64,000 nucleotides of DNA from Ancistrus triradiatus (lineage: Eukaryota > Chordata > Actinopteri > Siluriformes > Loricariidae). How positions within the stretch are numbered: position 1 is the stretch's first letter; every line of letters starts with the position of its first letter. The notes under the pieces are model-generated. The model did not search any database. It was not told where the DNA came from and saw only the letters and a program-made list of their open reading frames with translations. The DNA lies in the NCBI GenBank assembly GCA_025084515.1, contig JAJAGP010003165.1, forward strand, positions 1 through 64,000, in the 5' to 3' direction. Both the position numbers and the translations under genes were made by a program. Shown here in pieces: positions 9,965-21,345 of this stretch.

Positions 9965-11443
9965 CAGTGGGCCAAAAAAAGTATTTAGTCAGCCACTGTT
10001 GGGGCAAGTTCTCCCACTTAGAAAAATGAGAGAGGTGTGTAATTTTCATCATAGGTACACTTCAACTATGAGAGACAAAATGAGAAAAACAAAATCCAGG
10101 AAATCACATTGAAGGATTTTTTTTTAATTTAATTGTAAATTATGATGTAAAGTAAGTGTTTGGTCAAAAAATTTGGTTCAACTGAATACCCTGAATAGCC
10201 TTTGTTGGCAATGACAGAGGTCAAACGTTCCCTGTAAGTTTTCACCAGGTTTGCACACACTGTAGCTGGTATTTTGGCTCATTCCTCCATGCAGATCTCC
10301 TCTAGAGCAGTGATGTTTTGGGGCAACACAGACTTTCAACTCCCTCCACAAATTTTCTATGGGGTTGATGTCTGGAGACTGGCTTGGCCACTCCAGGATC
10401 TTGAAATGCTTTTTACGGAACCATTCCTTCGTTGCCCGAGACAGTGTGTTTGGGATCATTGCCATGCTGGAAGACCCAGCCATGTTCCATCTTCAATGCT
10501 CTCACTGCAGGAAGGAGGTTTTGGCTTAAAATCTCATGACACATGGCCCCGTTCCTTCTTCCCTTACCATGGATCAGTCGTCCTGTTCCCTTTGCAGAAA
10601 AACAGCCCCAAAGCATGATGTTTCCACCCCCATGCTTCACAGTAGGTATGGTGCAACTTCAGCAATCTTTTACCAAAAAGTTCTATTTTGGTTTCATCTG
10701 ACCACATGATATTCTCCTAATCCTCTTCTGGATCATCCATACGCTCTCTGGCAAACTTCAGACGTCGGCGTAGTGTGTTACTGATGGTAGCCTTGTTACT
10801 TTGGTCTCAGCTCTATGCCGGGCATTCATCAGGTCCCTCCGTGTAGTTCTGGGATTTGTGCTCACCATTCTCATGATCATTTTGACCCCATGGGATGAGC
10901 TCTTGCAGTGTGCCCCAGATTGAGGGAGATTATCAATGGTCTTGTATGGCTTCCATTTTCTTACAATTGCTCCCACAGTTGAGTTATTCACACCAAACTG
11001 CTTGCCTATTGTAGATTCACTCTTCCCAGCATGCTGCAGGTTTACAATTTTCGTCCTGGTGTCCTACGACAGCTCTTTGGTCTTGAGTTTAAAGTCTGAC
11101 TGTTTGAAGCTGTGGACAGGTGTCTTTTATACAGATAATGAGGTCAAACTGGTGCCATTAATACAGGTAATGAGTTGAGGACAGAAGAGGTTCTTAAAGA
11201 AGAAGTTACAGGTCTGTGAGAGCCAGAAATCTTGCTTGTTTGTGGGTGACCAAATACTTATTTTTCACCATGATTTACAATTAAATTCTTTAAAAATCCT
11301 ACAGTGTGATTTCCTGGATTTTTTTTCTCATTTTGTCTCTCATAGTTGAAGTGCACCTATAATGAAAATTACAGACCTCTCGTCTTTCTAGGTAAGAGAA
11401 CTTGCACAATCAGTGGCTGACTAAATACTTTTTTGCCCCACTG
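9965..11443 (-). mobile_element. Tc1-like element, family B, copy 2
   Basis: Ends CAGTGGGCCAAAAAAAGTAT and TACTTTTTTGCCCCACTG, the right one followed by TA. Length 1.48 kb. Orientation is minus by its transposase. The left end is not preceded by TA but by a 44 bp block (9921-9964) that also precedes copy 3. Confidence 0.88.
10180..11085 (-). pseudogene. Tc1-family transposase relic (family B copy 2)
   Basis: Read on the minus strand: helix-turn-helix NNSTVGAIVRKWKPYK (near 10940-10991), first acidic motif region SDETKIELF (near 10680-10710), GGGNIMLWGCFSAKGTGR (10580-10635), second acidic motif region QHGNDPKHT (near 10455) where the canonical Asp reads Gly, and third acidic motif SPDINPIENLWRELKV (near 10330-10385). 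Frame changes separate these blocks. The Asp to Gly change alone would abolish catalysis. Confidence 0.85.
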
Positions 11444-11459
11444 TATGTGTGTATGTATG

Positions 11460-11460
<1 letters not shown>

Positions 11461-11532
<72 letters not shown>
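11461..11532. repeat. (TA)n microsatellite
   Basis: About 35 TA units directly downstream of the family B copy, followed by TACATA variants to about 11570. Confidence 0.95.
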
Positions 11533-11536
<4 letters not shown>

Positions 11537-11569
11537 CATATACATACATATATAAATATACATATATAA

Positions 11570-13861
11570 AGGGTATATACACACACAAGCACGAAAAAAA
11601 AAGGAAATAATACTTATCCTCCTGTGAAACAGGCAGTATGGATTGAACCCGGATCGCTAGTTTGGGAGCTAAATGCAATCTCACTGTGCTATGTTACTGC
11701 TGTAGACAATAAGGAAGGAAAGGGGCTCTAATGGCAGATGAAAGGGCCACATGGACGCGAACTCAAAAATAAGAGATATTGCAAAGAACGGGATTAGCAG
11801 CTATAAGCCAGGAGAATGCGGCGAATGAATTACCAAACGAAAATGGCACTAACCATGTGACAATGTGGTGAGCCGGAAGCGAAAATGAAATAGACTTGAA
11901 TGTGCCAACTCAGGAGTTAGAGTTGACTCTGGAAACTTTTATTGAGTCAAAAAGGTGGGGCTTGCACATTAGCGATGAGCCAGGCTTGTGACAGCAAAAG
12001 AGAAACGCTGAGAATAACACAGCACTTTCACAAGGAGCAAAAGGGAATGAAAGATTGCTAGTGCAAGATGACGAATACCATGCTTTAATCAGTAAATGCT
12101 TCGAGAAACAAAGCAGAAGCTCATGTCGTCATGGTAACAGAACTGACGTAACTCAGCAGGAATGAACGTTCAGAGAAACAAAAGGAAAGCACTGATTAAG
12201 ATACAGCATCTGCAACACAGCGAAACGGGAAACAAAGCAACACCTGATTGTTAACATAAACTCACGAGTACAGAGTATAATCAATGAATGGATAGGAGGA
12301 TAAGAACTGAATCTTGCGTTGCCAAGGCGACAGAGCTGATGTCACCAAACAGGTCGAAGGATTAAAGCGTGAAAAAATAAAGTTCCAGCTGCACCGGAAT
12401 CTGACCCCAAGAAGCCCTATTTTACCTCAGATCTTGCGATCTTACTTCCGTTCTTCACTAGAATCTGCTGTTCGCTGTCAGTGCATGCGTGCTGGGGCCT
12501 GCCATGTTAGTTCTAGCTCGTTTTCTATGCCTCTAGTGTCAGGCAATGGAACTGTGTGCTTCCTAATAGGTTCATATAGTTTTCAATGAAATAAAAGTCA
12601 AAGTAAATCTAATATACGCGGAGTGATTTTTTTTGTTTTTCATTTTTCATTTTACATACTGTTCCATAATTGTTTCTGATTTGGGGTTGTAGCCTCTTCT
12701 TAGATTGGGTATCAAATTAATAATGATAAAATGTGGTCAGCTGTCCTCTCAGAAAAAAATGTGATGAAAGTTATAAATTAACACATTGAAGTCAACAAAT
12801 ACTTATTTCCTGTCACTGACAACGACAGTAAAGGAAAGTTTTCTAACAGCTACTTGAACAGTAATGGAGGGACTGAATTTCAAGTTGATGTATGTTGTAT
12901 GCACACAGACTTTTTTATTTAGTTTTTTATTTAAATATAAAGTCATGATTTTTGATTGCTTATGCTGTGTGCCCAGGCATGCAGACACTTCTTTTGTAAT
13001 GCTGAATGGTGCGGCACAGTAAGAGGAGCACAACCCCTATTTGCTGTTCGTAGAACTCTCTCATTTCAGAATTTCTCTTCATGCAAATGTACTGCATTTT
13101 CTTTAAGCAGCTTGATATACCACCAGGGGTTTCAATTGGGATGGTTATTTATTTATTTATTATGGGTTCCAGCAGAGACGTGCAGCCAGGAGAGGCAGGT
13201 GAGGCAGTGCTTCACCTGTTATATTGCAACAAAAAATAAATGCAATGAAATGTGAAATCGTATTTTTTTTTTTTTAACAAAGATTTTTCTCTTTGATCTC
13301 TTTGTTATAAATGCCATTTATAAATCTGATCGTTTTTATTGTCAAATCACTGATTTTTGGAGTTCAACTGTAATTCCTGGCAAGGAACAATGAAGTACAG
13401 AAGCTAAGAGGTTTGCCTCATCTCGGATTTCACAATCCCATTAAAAATGAACTGAGCATCGAGAATAAGCATGTACAGTACCTGTGACTATTTATTTGAA
13501 TATCTGAAAAATGCTGTTTGTTGACCCCATATGTCGATGTCATCACCATCCATAGTTTAGGTCATTTATTTAATGTGTGTAAAAGATATTTAGACTTGTT
13601 GCTACTGATAAAACTGCAAAGAAAAAAAAGCACCAGGAGAGGCGCCGTTACGTCTGCTGTAATAACGAGCAGAGATGCGAGTCAGAGCTGTTGAAACATT
13701 TAAGGGTTCCTTCCTTGGTCCATCCCAGATCTTTCCGCCTTAGATCCTGTACATTCACCAAAACACACCAAAAAACAAGGAATAAAACCTGACACAAACA
13801 GGCTATGCATGTGTTAAGAATGCAATATTAAATAGGAAAATAAGATGGCCTAGTCAAACCA
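11570..13861. other. Long stretch without recognised genes
   Basis: 11700-12560 differs from its surroundings: less AT-rich, with TTTTATTGAGTC near 11938 (AATAAA on the minus strand) and GTGACA at 11987-11992, features seen in the LTRs elsewhere in the window. I could not find paired ends with a target duplication, so I only note it as possible LTR-derived DNA. 12600-13861 is ordinary AT-rich sequence with a poly-T run at 13263. Confidence 0.35.
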
Positions 13862-13905
13862 AGTTGCTGATAATTTAATAATTTAATTTCTTTGTGGTTC
13901 ATATG
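13862..13905. repeat. 44 bp block shared with 9921-9964
   Basis: AGTTGCTGATAATTTAATAA... to ...GTGGTTCATATG. It matches 9921-9964 at 43 of 44 positions and in both places sits directly left of a family B end, although the two family B copies face opposite ways. Confidence 0.85.
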
Positions 13906-15481
13906 CAGTGGGGCAAAAAAGTATTTAGTCAGCCACTGATTGTGCAAGTTCTCTGACTTAGAAAAGATGAGAGAGGTCTGTAATTTTCATCATAGGTACA
14001 CTTCAACTATGAGAGACAAAATGGCAAAAAAAAAAAAAAATCCAGGAAATGACAATGTAAGAATTTTAAAGAATTCAATTGTAAATCATGGTGGAAAATA
14101 AGTATCTGGTCACCCACAAACGAGCAAGATTTCTGGCTCTTACAGACCTGTAACTTCTCCTTTTAGAAGCTCTTCTGTCCTCCACTCGTTACCTGTATTA
14201 ATGGCACCTGTTTGAGGCTGTGGACAGGCTTCTATTATACAGATAACGAGGTCAAACAGTCAGACTCCAAACTCAGCCATGGCCACGACCAAAGAACTGT
14301 CGAAGGACACCAGGAAGAACATTGTAGACCTGCAGCAGGCTGGGAAGAGTGAATCTACAATAGGCAATCAGGTTGGTGTGAATAAATCAACTGTGGGAGC
14401 AATTGTAAGACCATTGATAATCTCCCTCGATCTGGGGCTCCACGCAAGATCTCATCCCGTGGGGTCAAAATGATCATGAGAACGGTGAGCAAAAATCCCA
14501 GAACTACACGGAGGGAACTGATGAATGACCTGCAGAGAGCTGGGACCAAAGTAACAAGGCTACCATCAGTAACACACTACGCTGAGAGGGATCCTGTAGT
14601 GCCAGGCGTGTTTCACTGCTTAAGCCAGTACATGTCCAGGCCTGTCTGAAGTTTGTCAGAGAGCATATGGATGATCCAGAAGAAGATTGGGAGAATATCA
14701 TGTGGTCAGATGAAAAACAAAATAGAACTTTTTGGTGAAACTCAACTCGCCGTGTTTTGGAGGAAGAAAAATTCTGAGTTGCGCCATACCTACTGTGAAG
14801 GCATGGGGGTGAAAACCTCATGCTTTCGTTGTGTTTTTTTTCAAAGGGGACAGGAGGGACTGATTCCGCGTTAAGGGAAGAATGAACGGGACCAAATGTA
14901 TCGTGAGATTTTAAGCCAAAACCTCCTTCCATCGGTGAGAGAGCATTGAAAATGAAACGTCACTGGGTCTTCCAGCATGACAATGATCCCCAACACACAA
15001 CCGCTCGGTCAAACAAAGGAGTGGCTCCGTAAAAAGCATTTCAAGGTCCTGGAGTGGCCTAGCCAGTCTCCAGACCTCAGCCCCATAGAAAATTTTTGGA
15101 GGGAGTTGAAAGTCCGTGTTGTCCCAAAACATCACTGCTCTAGAAGAGATCTGTATAGAGGAATGGGCCAAAATACCAGCTACAGTGTGTGCAAACCTGG
15201 TGAAGACTTACATTAAACATTTGACCTCTGTCATTGCCAACAAAGGTTATGTTACAAAGTATTGAGTTGAACCAAATTTATTGACCAAATACTTATTTTC
15301 CACCATAATTTACAATTAAAGTCTTTAAAAATCCTACAATGTGATTTCCTGGATTTTGTTTCTCATTTTGTCTCTCATAGTTGAAGTGTACCTATGATGA
15401 AAATTACAGACCTCTCTCATCTTTCTAAGTCAGGGAACTTGCACAATCAGTGACTGGCTAAATACGTTTTTTGCCCCACTG
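13906..15481 (+). mobile_element. Tc1-like element, family B, copy 3
   Basis: Ends CAGTGGGGCAAAAAAGTATT and TTTTTTGCCCCACTG, right end followed by TA. 1576 bp, close to full length. The inner terminal repeat motifs GTGGAAAATAAGTAT and ATACTTATTTTCCACC are both present. Confidence 0.92.
14278..15260 (+). pseudogene. Tc1-family transposase relic (family B copy 3)
   Basis: Starts with an intact beginning (ATG, MATTKELSKDTRKNIVDLQQ) and helix-turn-helix STIGNQVGVNKSTVGAIVR, then loses frame near 14405. The first acidic motif is shifted (WSDE then a frame change near 14715 caused by extra A residues). GGG block is altered near 14805-14850. The second acidic motif is QHDNDPQHT (near 14975), and the third is SPDLSPIENFWRELKVRV (near 15070-15125). 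Several one-base changes and an inserted AAAAC break it. All three acidic codons survive in separate frames. Confidence 0.87.
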
Positions 15482-15483
15482 TA

Positions 15484-16125
15484 TATATGATGATTGTGTA
15501 CATTTCTCTTTCTGTAAATTCTTGGCTAGAAGTACAATTAAGGGTACTTGACTGAGACTGTTGATACAGTTAGCTTAAGGGCCTAAGGGTGGGAACCGTA
15601 CTCGTAAAGCGAGGTTAGATACTTTCAGGTTAAATACTTTATATACTACTCTCTCTATATATATATATTTTGCAGTGGTTTGCATTATATTATTATTTTT
15701 ACACCTCTTTTATCTCCATTACTCACACATGTGTATTCTCTTAAATAAATAGCTTAATAGTTTATACCATGAAACTGGAGTTACAGAGGGAAACTAAAAT
15801 AATGTTCTTATGATAGAGGCTTGTGAAGTGAAGGTTAATATGGCTCAAGGCAGAAAAACAAAATGGAATTTCAATCTTTAGCTTAAACTATTTTATTATA
15901 TCCAAGAAATCTAATCCAGGATGTTGGTTGCTTTTGCTATGTGACCAAGGAATATCCAATTAAAATACTCAGGTAATAAGTATTCTTTGTTAGAGAATCT
16001 ACGACTCGCATTGAAAGGTGACTCCGTTGTGGTAACATTAGCACTGAAATCAGTAATCAAAAGTTCACACACACACGCACGCACACATTTAGAAAAAATA
16101 TAAATAAATAAATTAAAAAAAAACT
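15484..16125. other. Non-coding stretch, nothing recognised
   Basis: AT-rich, with a short TA run at 15653-15668 and CACACACG near 16067. No supported feature. Confidence 0.35.
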
Positions 16126-16127
16126 CA

Positions 16128-16212
16128 CCAAGGAGTTGTTGAATTGAATGAAACTTTATATGTGTGAATGTAATAATGATATATGTCATATAATGACATA
16201 TATGATATATAC

Positions 16213-16261
<49 letters not shown>

Positions 16262-16282
16262 AATAAATAAATATATATATAC

Positions 16283-16361
<79 letters not shown>

Positions 16362-16960
16362 ATATTAGAGCAAAAAGATACATGTATTGGGGAAATTTGT
16401 ACACCTAAATGGAGGCTCTAGTACCCTTTTAGGCTGCCTCTGGCCTGGATACAACATGAGATACGGCTGGGTATTGGAGGCAAACAGATTCAAGGCAAAC
16501 AATCTTTCTCTATCACACCAGTCGTTGGGGCAGTCGCTCCACAGCAAAGGTAGCATTGAAGAACCCAACTGTCTTCAGATCCCAAACAGAACCCGGATTC
16601 GGCGTTAAAGACGATGTAGTGCACAGTCCATAGCAATGCAGGTTTCTTGTTCACAACACCACCGCAAACAAAGATGACAGCGGCTGGCTGTCCATAGCAA
16701 ATCATGCAATGGGTATTGTGACAACAAATTTCCTCTGCAAAGCACCTGGAAATGATCTGGGCAGAGATGGGGGTGTGTAGAGAGGGTCCCACCTGGATGG
16801 TGGACAACGAAACTGTGGGAGTTGCCCGTGCTTGTCGGTGGGCCCAACAAGGTACTAGAGCCTCCTTTCAATTGGACAGTTTGCCAACTAAACATTTTGT
16901 CAATGAGTGAATATTTGAACATATTGCCATTCATTGGTTTGCCTTAAGGTTAAGTTACTT
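16128..16960 (-). mobile_element. Tc1-like element, family E, copy 1 (internally deleted)
   Basis: The left arm resembles the left end of the copy at 19030 (TGAATGAAACTTTATAT.TG.GAATGTAATAATGA). Inner inverted motifs GGAGGCTCTAGTACC (16411 region) and GGTACTAGAGCCTCC (near 16851) face each other, as do AATTTGTACACCTAAA and the right-hand TTTCAATTGGACAGTTTG. The (TA)n tract at 16222-16361 has grown inside the left arm. The middle shows only traces of transposase coding (GTTTCTTGTTCACAACA block shared with copy 2). Confidence 0.6.
16222..16361. repeat. (TA)n/(CA)n compound microsatellite
   Basis: GTGTGTGTGTATATA... interrupted by CATAAATAAATAAATA and ending ACACACACAC. It lies inside the left arm of a family E element. 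Confidence 0.93.
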
Positions 16961-16997
16961 ATTGTGCATTACTGCATACTATTTTCAATGTTTCTTA

Positions 16998-17795
16998 TAG
17001 CCAAAACATTAGAACTACCCTCGTGATGTGCTGTTGGTCCTCTGCATACTGCTCTGACCCACTAAGACCTCTGATACATCCTTTGATATCTGGCACCAAG
17101 ACTTTTGCAGCACGTCTTTTGAGTCCTGTAAGTTGTGAGAGTTGTACACCACAAGGATGGAACATGTGATTCCAACACATCCTGATGCTGCACAGATGCT
17201 GACTCAAAAATCTGGGAAATCTGAAGGCCAGGGCAACACCATGAAGTATTTGTCATAGTCTCAAACCATTCCTGTGCAATGTGTGCAGCATGGCAAAGTG
17301 TCCTGTCATTTTAAAAGAGGGCAGTGCCACTAGAATTAACAGCATTAATATCAAGGGGTGTTCCAGGTCCACAACAATGTTTATGTAGGTGGCACATGTC
17401 AAATTGACCTCCACATGAAAGCAAAAACCCCAGCAAGTACAACATTGCAGAGAGCATCACAATTGTCTATTCTTTGACTGTGCATCCTGTTTCTTTTTAA
17501 TTCTCCAGGCAAATATGTTGTAAAAGAAAAACAGAATCATTGGACCATGTGACCTTCTTCCATTGTTCTTTGTTCCAGACTGTTCTCAGACTGATGTCAG
17601 TAGCTATGCACAAAGGTACTACTCACAACTGTGTGTAGAAGCACTTCACAAGCCTTTCTGTTTCTAAGATGTCTCTGCAAAATATTTTATCTTTCACAAC
17701 CATCAAGAACATTTGACACATTTCTTTACACAGATAGGCAATCTCTGTTTCTACATTGTCAATAATTTATTGTTCCTGGATTTAGGATTTGTGCA
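16998..17795 (-). mobile_element. Tc1-like relic, family L
   Basis: Many short blocks follow the order seen in a common fish Tc1-like family read in reverse: CTCTGACCC, ATCTGGCACCAAGA, GTCCTGTAAGTTGTGAG, CAAACCATTCCTG, TCCACATGAAAGC, GAGCATCACA, GACCATGTGACCTTCTTCCA. No open frame remains. The match is from recognition of the family, so boundaries are approximate. Confidence 0.55.
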
Positions 17796-17844
17796 TGACC
17801 CTACCATGAAATGCCATCTTTGCTAAGATTATTTAAAGTTAAGC

Positions 17845-18290
17845 TTGAAAGCTGTCCTGCTACACAATGGCAATCCCCACCCCTCAGTATTTGTTGGCTG
17901 TTCAACTTACAATAACATGGAACTGTTGCTGAAAAACATTCAGTACAACAATTATGACTACAACATCTGTGGTGATCTAAAAGTATTGGCTCTGCTACTA
18001 GGAATACAGCCCAGATATACAAAGTGCTGCTGTTTCTCTGGGAATGGAATAGTCCTGCTAAAGAGTGTTAGTACATTGAAAAGAACTGCCAGCTTCGTAA
18101 GCACCAAATTTCATTCCAGGGTAGAAAAGTGTGGCACATAAACCACTTGTCGACCAAGGATATTTGTACCTCCTCTGCTGATTTTGTGTAGTCAGTGAGG
18201 AATATGGTGAAAGGTTTCACCAAGACCTATCAACCATGGAAACATGGTATCAGGGCTATTGGTATCCATCAGTGCTTGACAAAATGAAAA
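17845..18290 (+). pseudogene. Relic of a transposable-element-associated animal protein
   Basis: Two segments in one direction. The first (17845-18120) begins LKAVLLHNGN.HPS, has ICGDLKVLALLLGIQP.YTKCCCF, and ends in a decayed stretch. The second (about 18195-18285) reads SEEYGERFHQDLSTMETWYQ. This order, 'LKAVLLHNGN ... DLK...LLG.Q..YTK..C ... S.E.GERFHQD...ME..YQG', is that of a large protein family present in many copies in fish and arthropod genomes and thought to come from mobile elements. Which element class carries it I cannot state. The linking region is missing or scrambled, so it is a pseudogene. Confidence 0.6.
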
Positions 18291-18416
18291 TAAATTTCAG
18301 CTGAAAAGCATTTTAAACTCACTTGAACAAACATAATATGTTAGCATCATTATGTGATTAAACATAATTTGATTTAATGCAATTTAAAGTAATGAAAACA
18401 TTTTTTGCAAGAAACA

Positions 18417-18457
<41 letters not shown>

Positions 18458-18953
18458 CAGCTTGACATTGTATAGCATGATATCATACTGTTTATTTAGA
18501 GAAGCAAAACTTGTTTTCGAGTATAATCAAATAATGGATTTTGTTAGGAGGGCATTCTGTCAGCTAAGAGTTTATTTGTATAAAACATAGTCTGGTCATT
18601 TGGTGTATTTATCACTGAAGAAATCAGTTTAATGCAATTCATAGGTTTTATGACTTGATTATTCATGCTCTGTCCTGCTACTGTGAGATCACTTTACTTT
18701 TGTAATGCTTTTTTATGTGTCAAAGACATATGAGGACAGTTATGAAACAGCATATACATGGATTTACCTTAATATTTAAGTATTAGGTTAACAAAACATT
18801 GCCCTATTGTTATATCTCATTCATTCTTTCATTCATTCATATTGACTTCATTGCTAAGGGAACACAGTCCATTTAGTCTGAGTGAAGCATATTACCAGCA
18901 GAACAAAGCATAACATGGGAACTAACCCTAGGAACTAACACTAACATGGGAAC

Positions 18954-18957
<4 letters not shown>
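18291..18957. other. Non-coding stretch with one (GT)n tract
   Basis: A (GT)n run of about 18 units lies at 18420-18456. The rest is AT-rich with no recognised feature. Confidence 0.6.

Positions 18958-19013
<56 letters not shown>
18958..19013. repeat. (CA)n microsatellite
   Basis: About 27 CA units, preceded by a short AACTAACACTAACATGGG duplication (18918-18958). Confidence 0.95.
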
Positions 19014-19018
<5 letters not shown>

Positions 19019-19029
19019 AATAATAATAA

Positions 19030-19806
19030 ATGTTACACCAAGAAGTTGAAACTTTCTAATCAGATGAAACTTTATTGTACGAATGTAATCATGACATATG
19101 CAAGTGATTACGATATTGGAGCAAAAGGATATGTTTATTGTGGAAAACTGTATAATTGAAAGAAGGCTCTAATACTTTGTCGGGTTGTCTGTAGCCTGAA
19201 TACAAGATGGCATACAGGGTCCGTATGGAATCCTGCAGATTTTTTCCACAGATTGTTTTCCACAGATTTTTTGTCGCATGTTGCAGCTGGGCCTGTAGAT
19301 ACAGCAAACTTCTAGGGTGCCAAAGCTGGCATGCCAGCTGGTCTAATTCATGCTCAATTGGCAATAAATCTGGCGAGTGGGCAGGCCAAGGAAGTGTTGC
19401 AATCTGGTGGAGACATTCCTGGGAAACACTTGCTGTGTGTGGGCACCCATTATCCTGCTGAAAAATTCCCTGGTAGCCCTGGCATGAGAGACAACACATG
19501 GCCGCAGAATGTCCTGCACATATCGCTTATCAGTTAGTGTCCCTAGTATCAATACCAGGGGGGACTGACTACCCAGATCCTCACACCAGCAGTTGGGGCA
19601 GTGTGTCGCTCAACAGAAAAGGCAGAATTAAAGTTCTCACTATGAGGCCTCCATACTCGAACCCAACCGTGGTCGGATCCCAAACAGAACCTGGATTAGT
19701 CACTAAAGATGATACGTTTCCATCTGTAGCAGTCCAGGTTTCTTGTTCACAACACGACTGTAAATAAAGATCACAGTGGCTGGTTGATTGAACTATGCAA
19801 ATGAAG
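19030..19806 (-). mobile_element. Tc1-like element, family E, copy 2 (truncated)
   Basis: Left terminal region with AAACTTTATTGTACGAATG, then transposase coding on the minus strand. The right side stops at a (TA)n tract at 19807, so the 5' part is missing. Confidence 0.8.
19170..19499 (-). pseudogene. Tc1-family transposase C-terminal relic (family E)
   Basis: The longest preserved piece of a transposase of this family. On the minus strand it has the second acidic motif FQQDNGCPHTAS (residue Asp near 19455), a leucine-rich link, and the third acidic motif SPDLLPIEHELDQL (Glu near 19360), then a helical tail (LQAQLQHATKNLWKTI). The N-terminal helix-turn-helix and first acidic motif lie to the right and are not in one frame. 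The HIS of the usual ARPH block is kept as CPHT. Confidence 0.83.

Positions 19807-19861
<55 letters not shown>
19807..19861. repeat. (TA)n microsatellite, left of family F insertion
   Basis: About 27 TA units. A family F transposon begins directly after it and another (TA)n tract follows that element at 22716, so the element seems to have inserted inside one TA tract. Confidence 0.93.
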
Positions 19862-19864
<3 letters not shown>

Positions 19865-20079
19865 TGTATCACTAAAGTGAGTACACCCCTCACATTTCTG
19901 CAGATATTTAAGTATATCTTTTCATGGGACAACACTGACAAAATGACACTTTGACACAATGAAAAGTAGTCTGTGTCCAGCTTATATAACAGTATAAATT
20001 TATTCTTCCTTCAAAATAACTCAATATACAGACATTAATGTCTAAACCACCGGCAACAAAAGTGAGTACACCCCTTAGT

Positions 20080-21300
20080 GAAGTTCCTGAAGTGTCAATA
20101 TTTTGTGTGGCCACCATTATTTTCCTGAACTGCCTTAACTCTCCTGGGCCTGGCATGGGTCTTTTACCAGGCTTCATCAGGTGTGGCCACTGGATTGCTT
20201 TTCCTGAACTGCCTGAACTCTCACCGAAGCATGGTGGATACCAGAGCTTCACAGGTTGCCACTCCGGCGGACAAGTGTCCACTCCTTCTTGGCCACTCCT
20301 ATATTCCTTCCATGACGGACTCACCTTCGACGCGGTAATGCTTCCACTTCCGTCTGCTTACGGTGCATATGTTTGCACGCTTTCGAACTTTGGCGCTCCT
20401 CCACCTTCCGCTTGAGGATGCCCCAAAGATGTTCGATTGGGTTTAGGTCTGAAGACATGCTTGGCCAGTCCATCACCTTTACCCTCAGCATCTTTCATAA
20501 AGCAGTGGTTGTCTCAGCGGTGTGTGTTTGGGTCATTATCATGCTGGAACACTGCCCTGCGACCCAGTTTTCCGGAGGGAGGGGGATCATGCTCTGCTTC
20601 AGTATTTCACAGTACATATTGGAGTTCATGTGTCCCTTAATGAAATGTAACTCCCCAACACCTGCTGCACTCATGCAGCCCCCAGACCATGGCATTCCCC
20701 AACAACACCATGCTTGTCTGTAGGCATGACACACTAAAGCGTTGTACTCCTCACCTGATTGCCACCACACATGCTTGAGACCATCTGAACCAAACAATTA
20801 ATCTTGGTTTCATCAGACCATAGGACATAGGCTTCCCAGTAATTCATGTCCTTTGTTGACATGTCTTCAGCAAAAACTGTTTGCGGGGTTTTCTTGTGTA
20901 CAGACTTCAGAGAAAGAGGCTTCTTCTGGGGTGACAGCCATGCAGACCAATTTGATGTAGTAGTGTGCGGCGTATGGGCCTGAGCACGATAGGAGGCTGA
21001 CCCCCCACCTCGTCAATCTCTGCAGCAATGCTGACAGCACTCCTGCCTTACCTACCTTTCAAAGACAGCATGTAGATGTGACGCTGAGCACGTGCACTCA
21101 CCTTCTTTGGACGACCAACGCGAGGTCTGTTCTGAGTGGACCCTGCTCTTTTAAAATGCTGGATGATCTTGGCCCACTGTGCTGCAGCTCAGTTTGAGGG
21201 TGGTTGGCAATCTTCTAATAGCCTTGGCCATCTTCATGTAGCGCAAAACAATTTTTGTCTTTTAGAGATCCACAGAGACTTCTTTGCAATTAGGTGCAAT
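20080..21300 (-). pseudogene. Tc1-family transposase relic (family F)
   Basis: On the minus strand the blocks read in order from right to left: a region with the first acidic motif (SDETKINCLV-like, near 20800-20825), then WWQSGEEYNALVCHAYRQAW and GGCMSAAGVGELHFIKGHMN (20630-20700), the second acidic motif region FQHDNDPNTHR-like (near 20530-20560), and WPSMSSDLNPIEHLWG-like coding (20410-20470). Frames shift several times and the two motif regions after 20500 are not in the same frame. Not functional. Confidence 0.75.
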
Positions 21301-21345
21301 GTTGGAACTTTCAGTGACCAGTATGAGAGAGTGTGAGAGCTGTAC

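Noticed and set aside
11369..11684. Open frames rich in alternating Tyr and Ile
   Set aside because: Products of (TA)n sequence; the same holds for 16125-16404 and 28668-28871.
11700..12560. Possible LTR with TTTTATTGAGTC and GTGACA
   Set aside because: I could not find paired TG...CA ends with a target duplication, so it is only mentioned as unclassified sequence.
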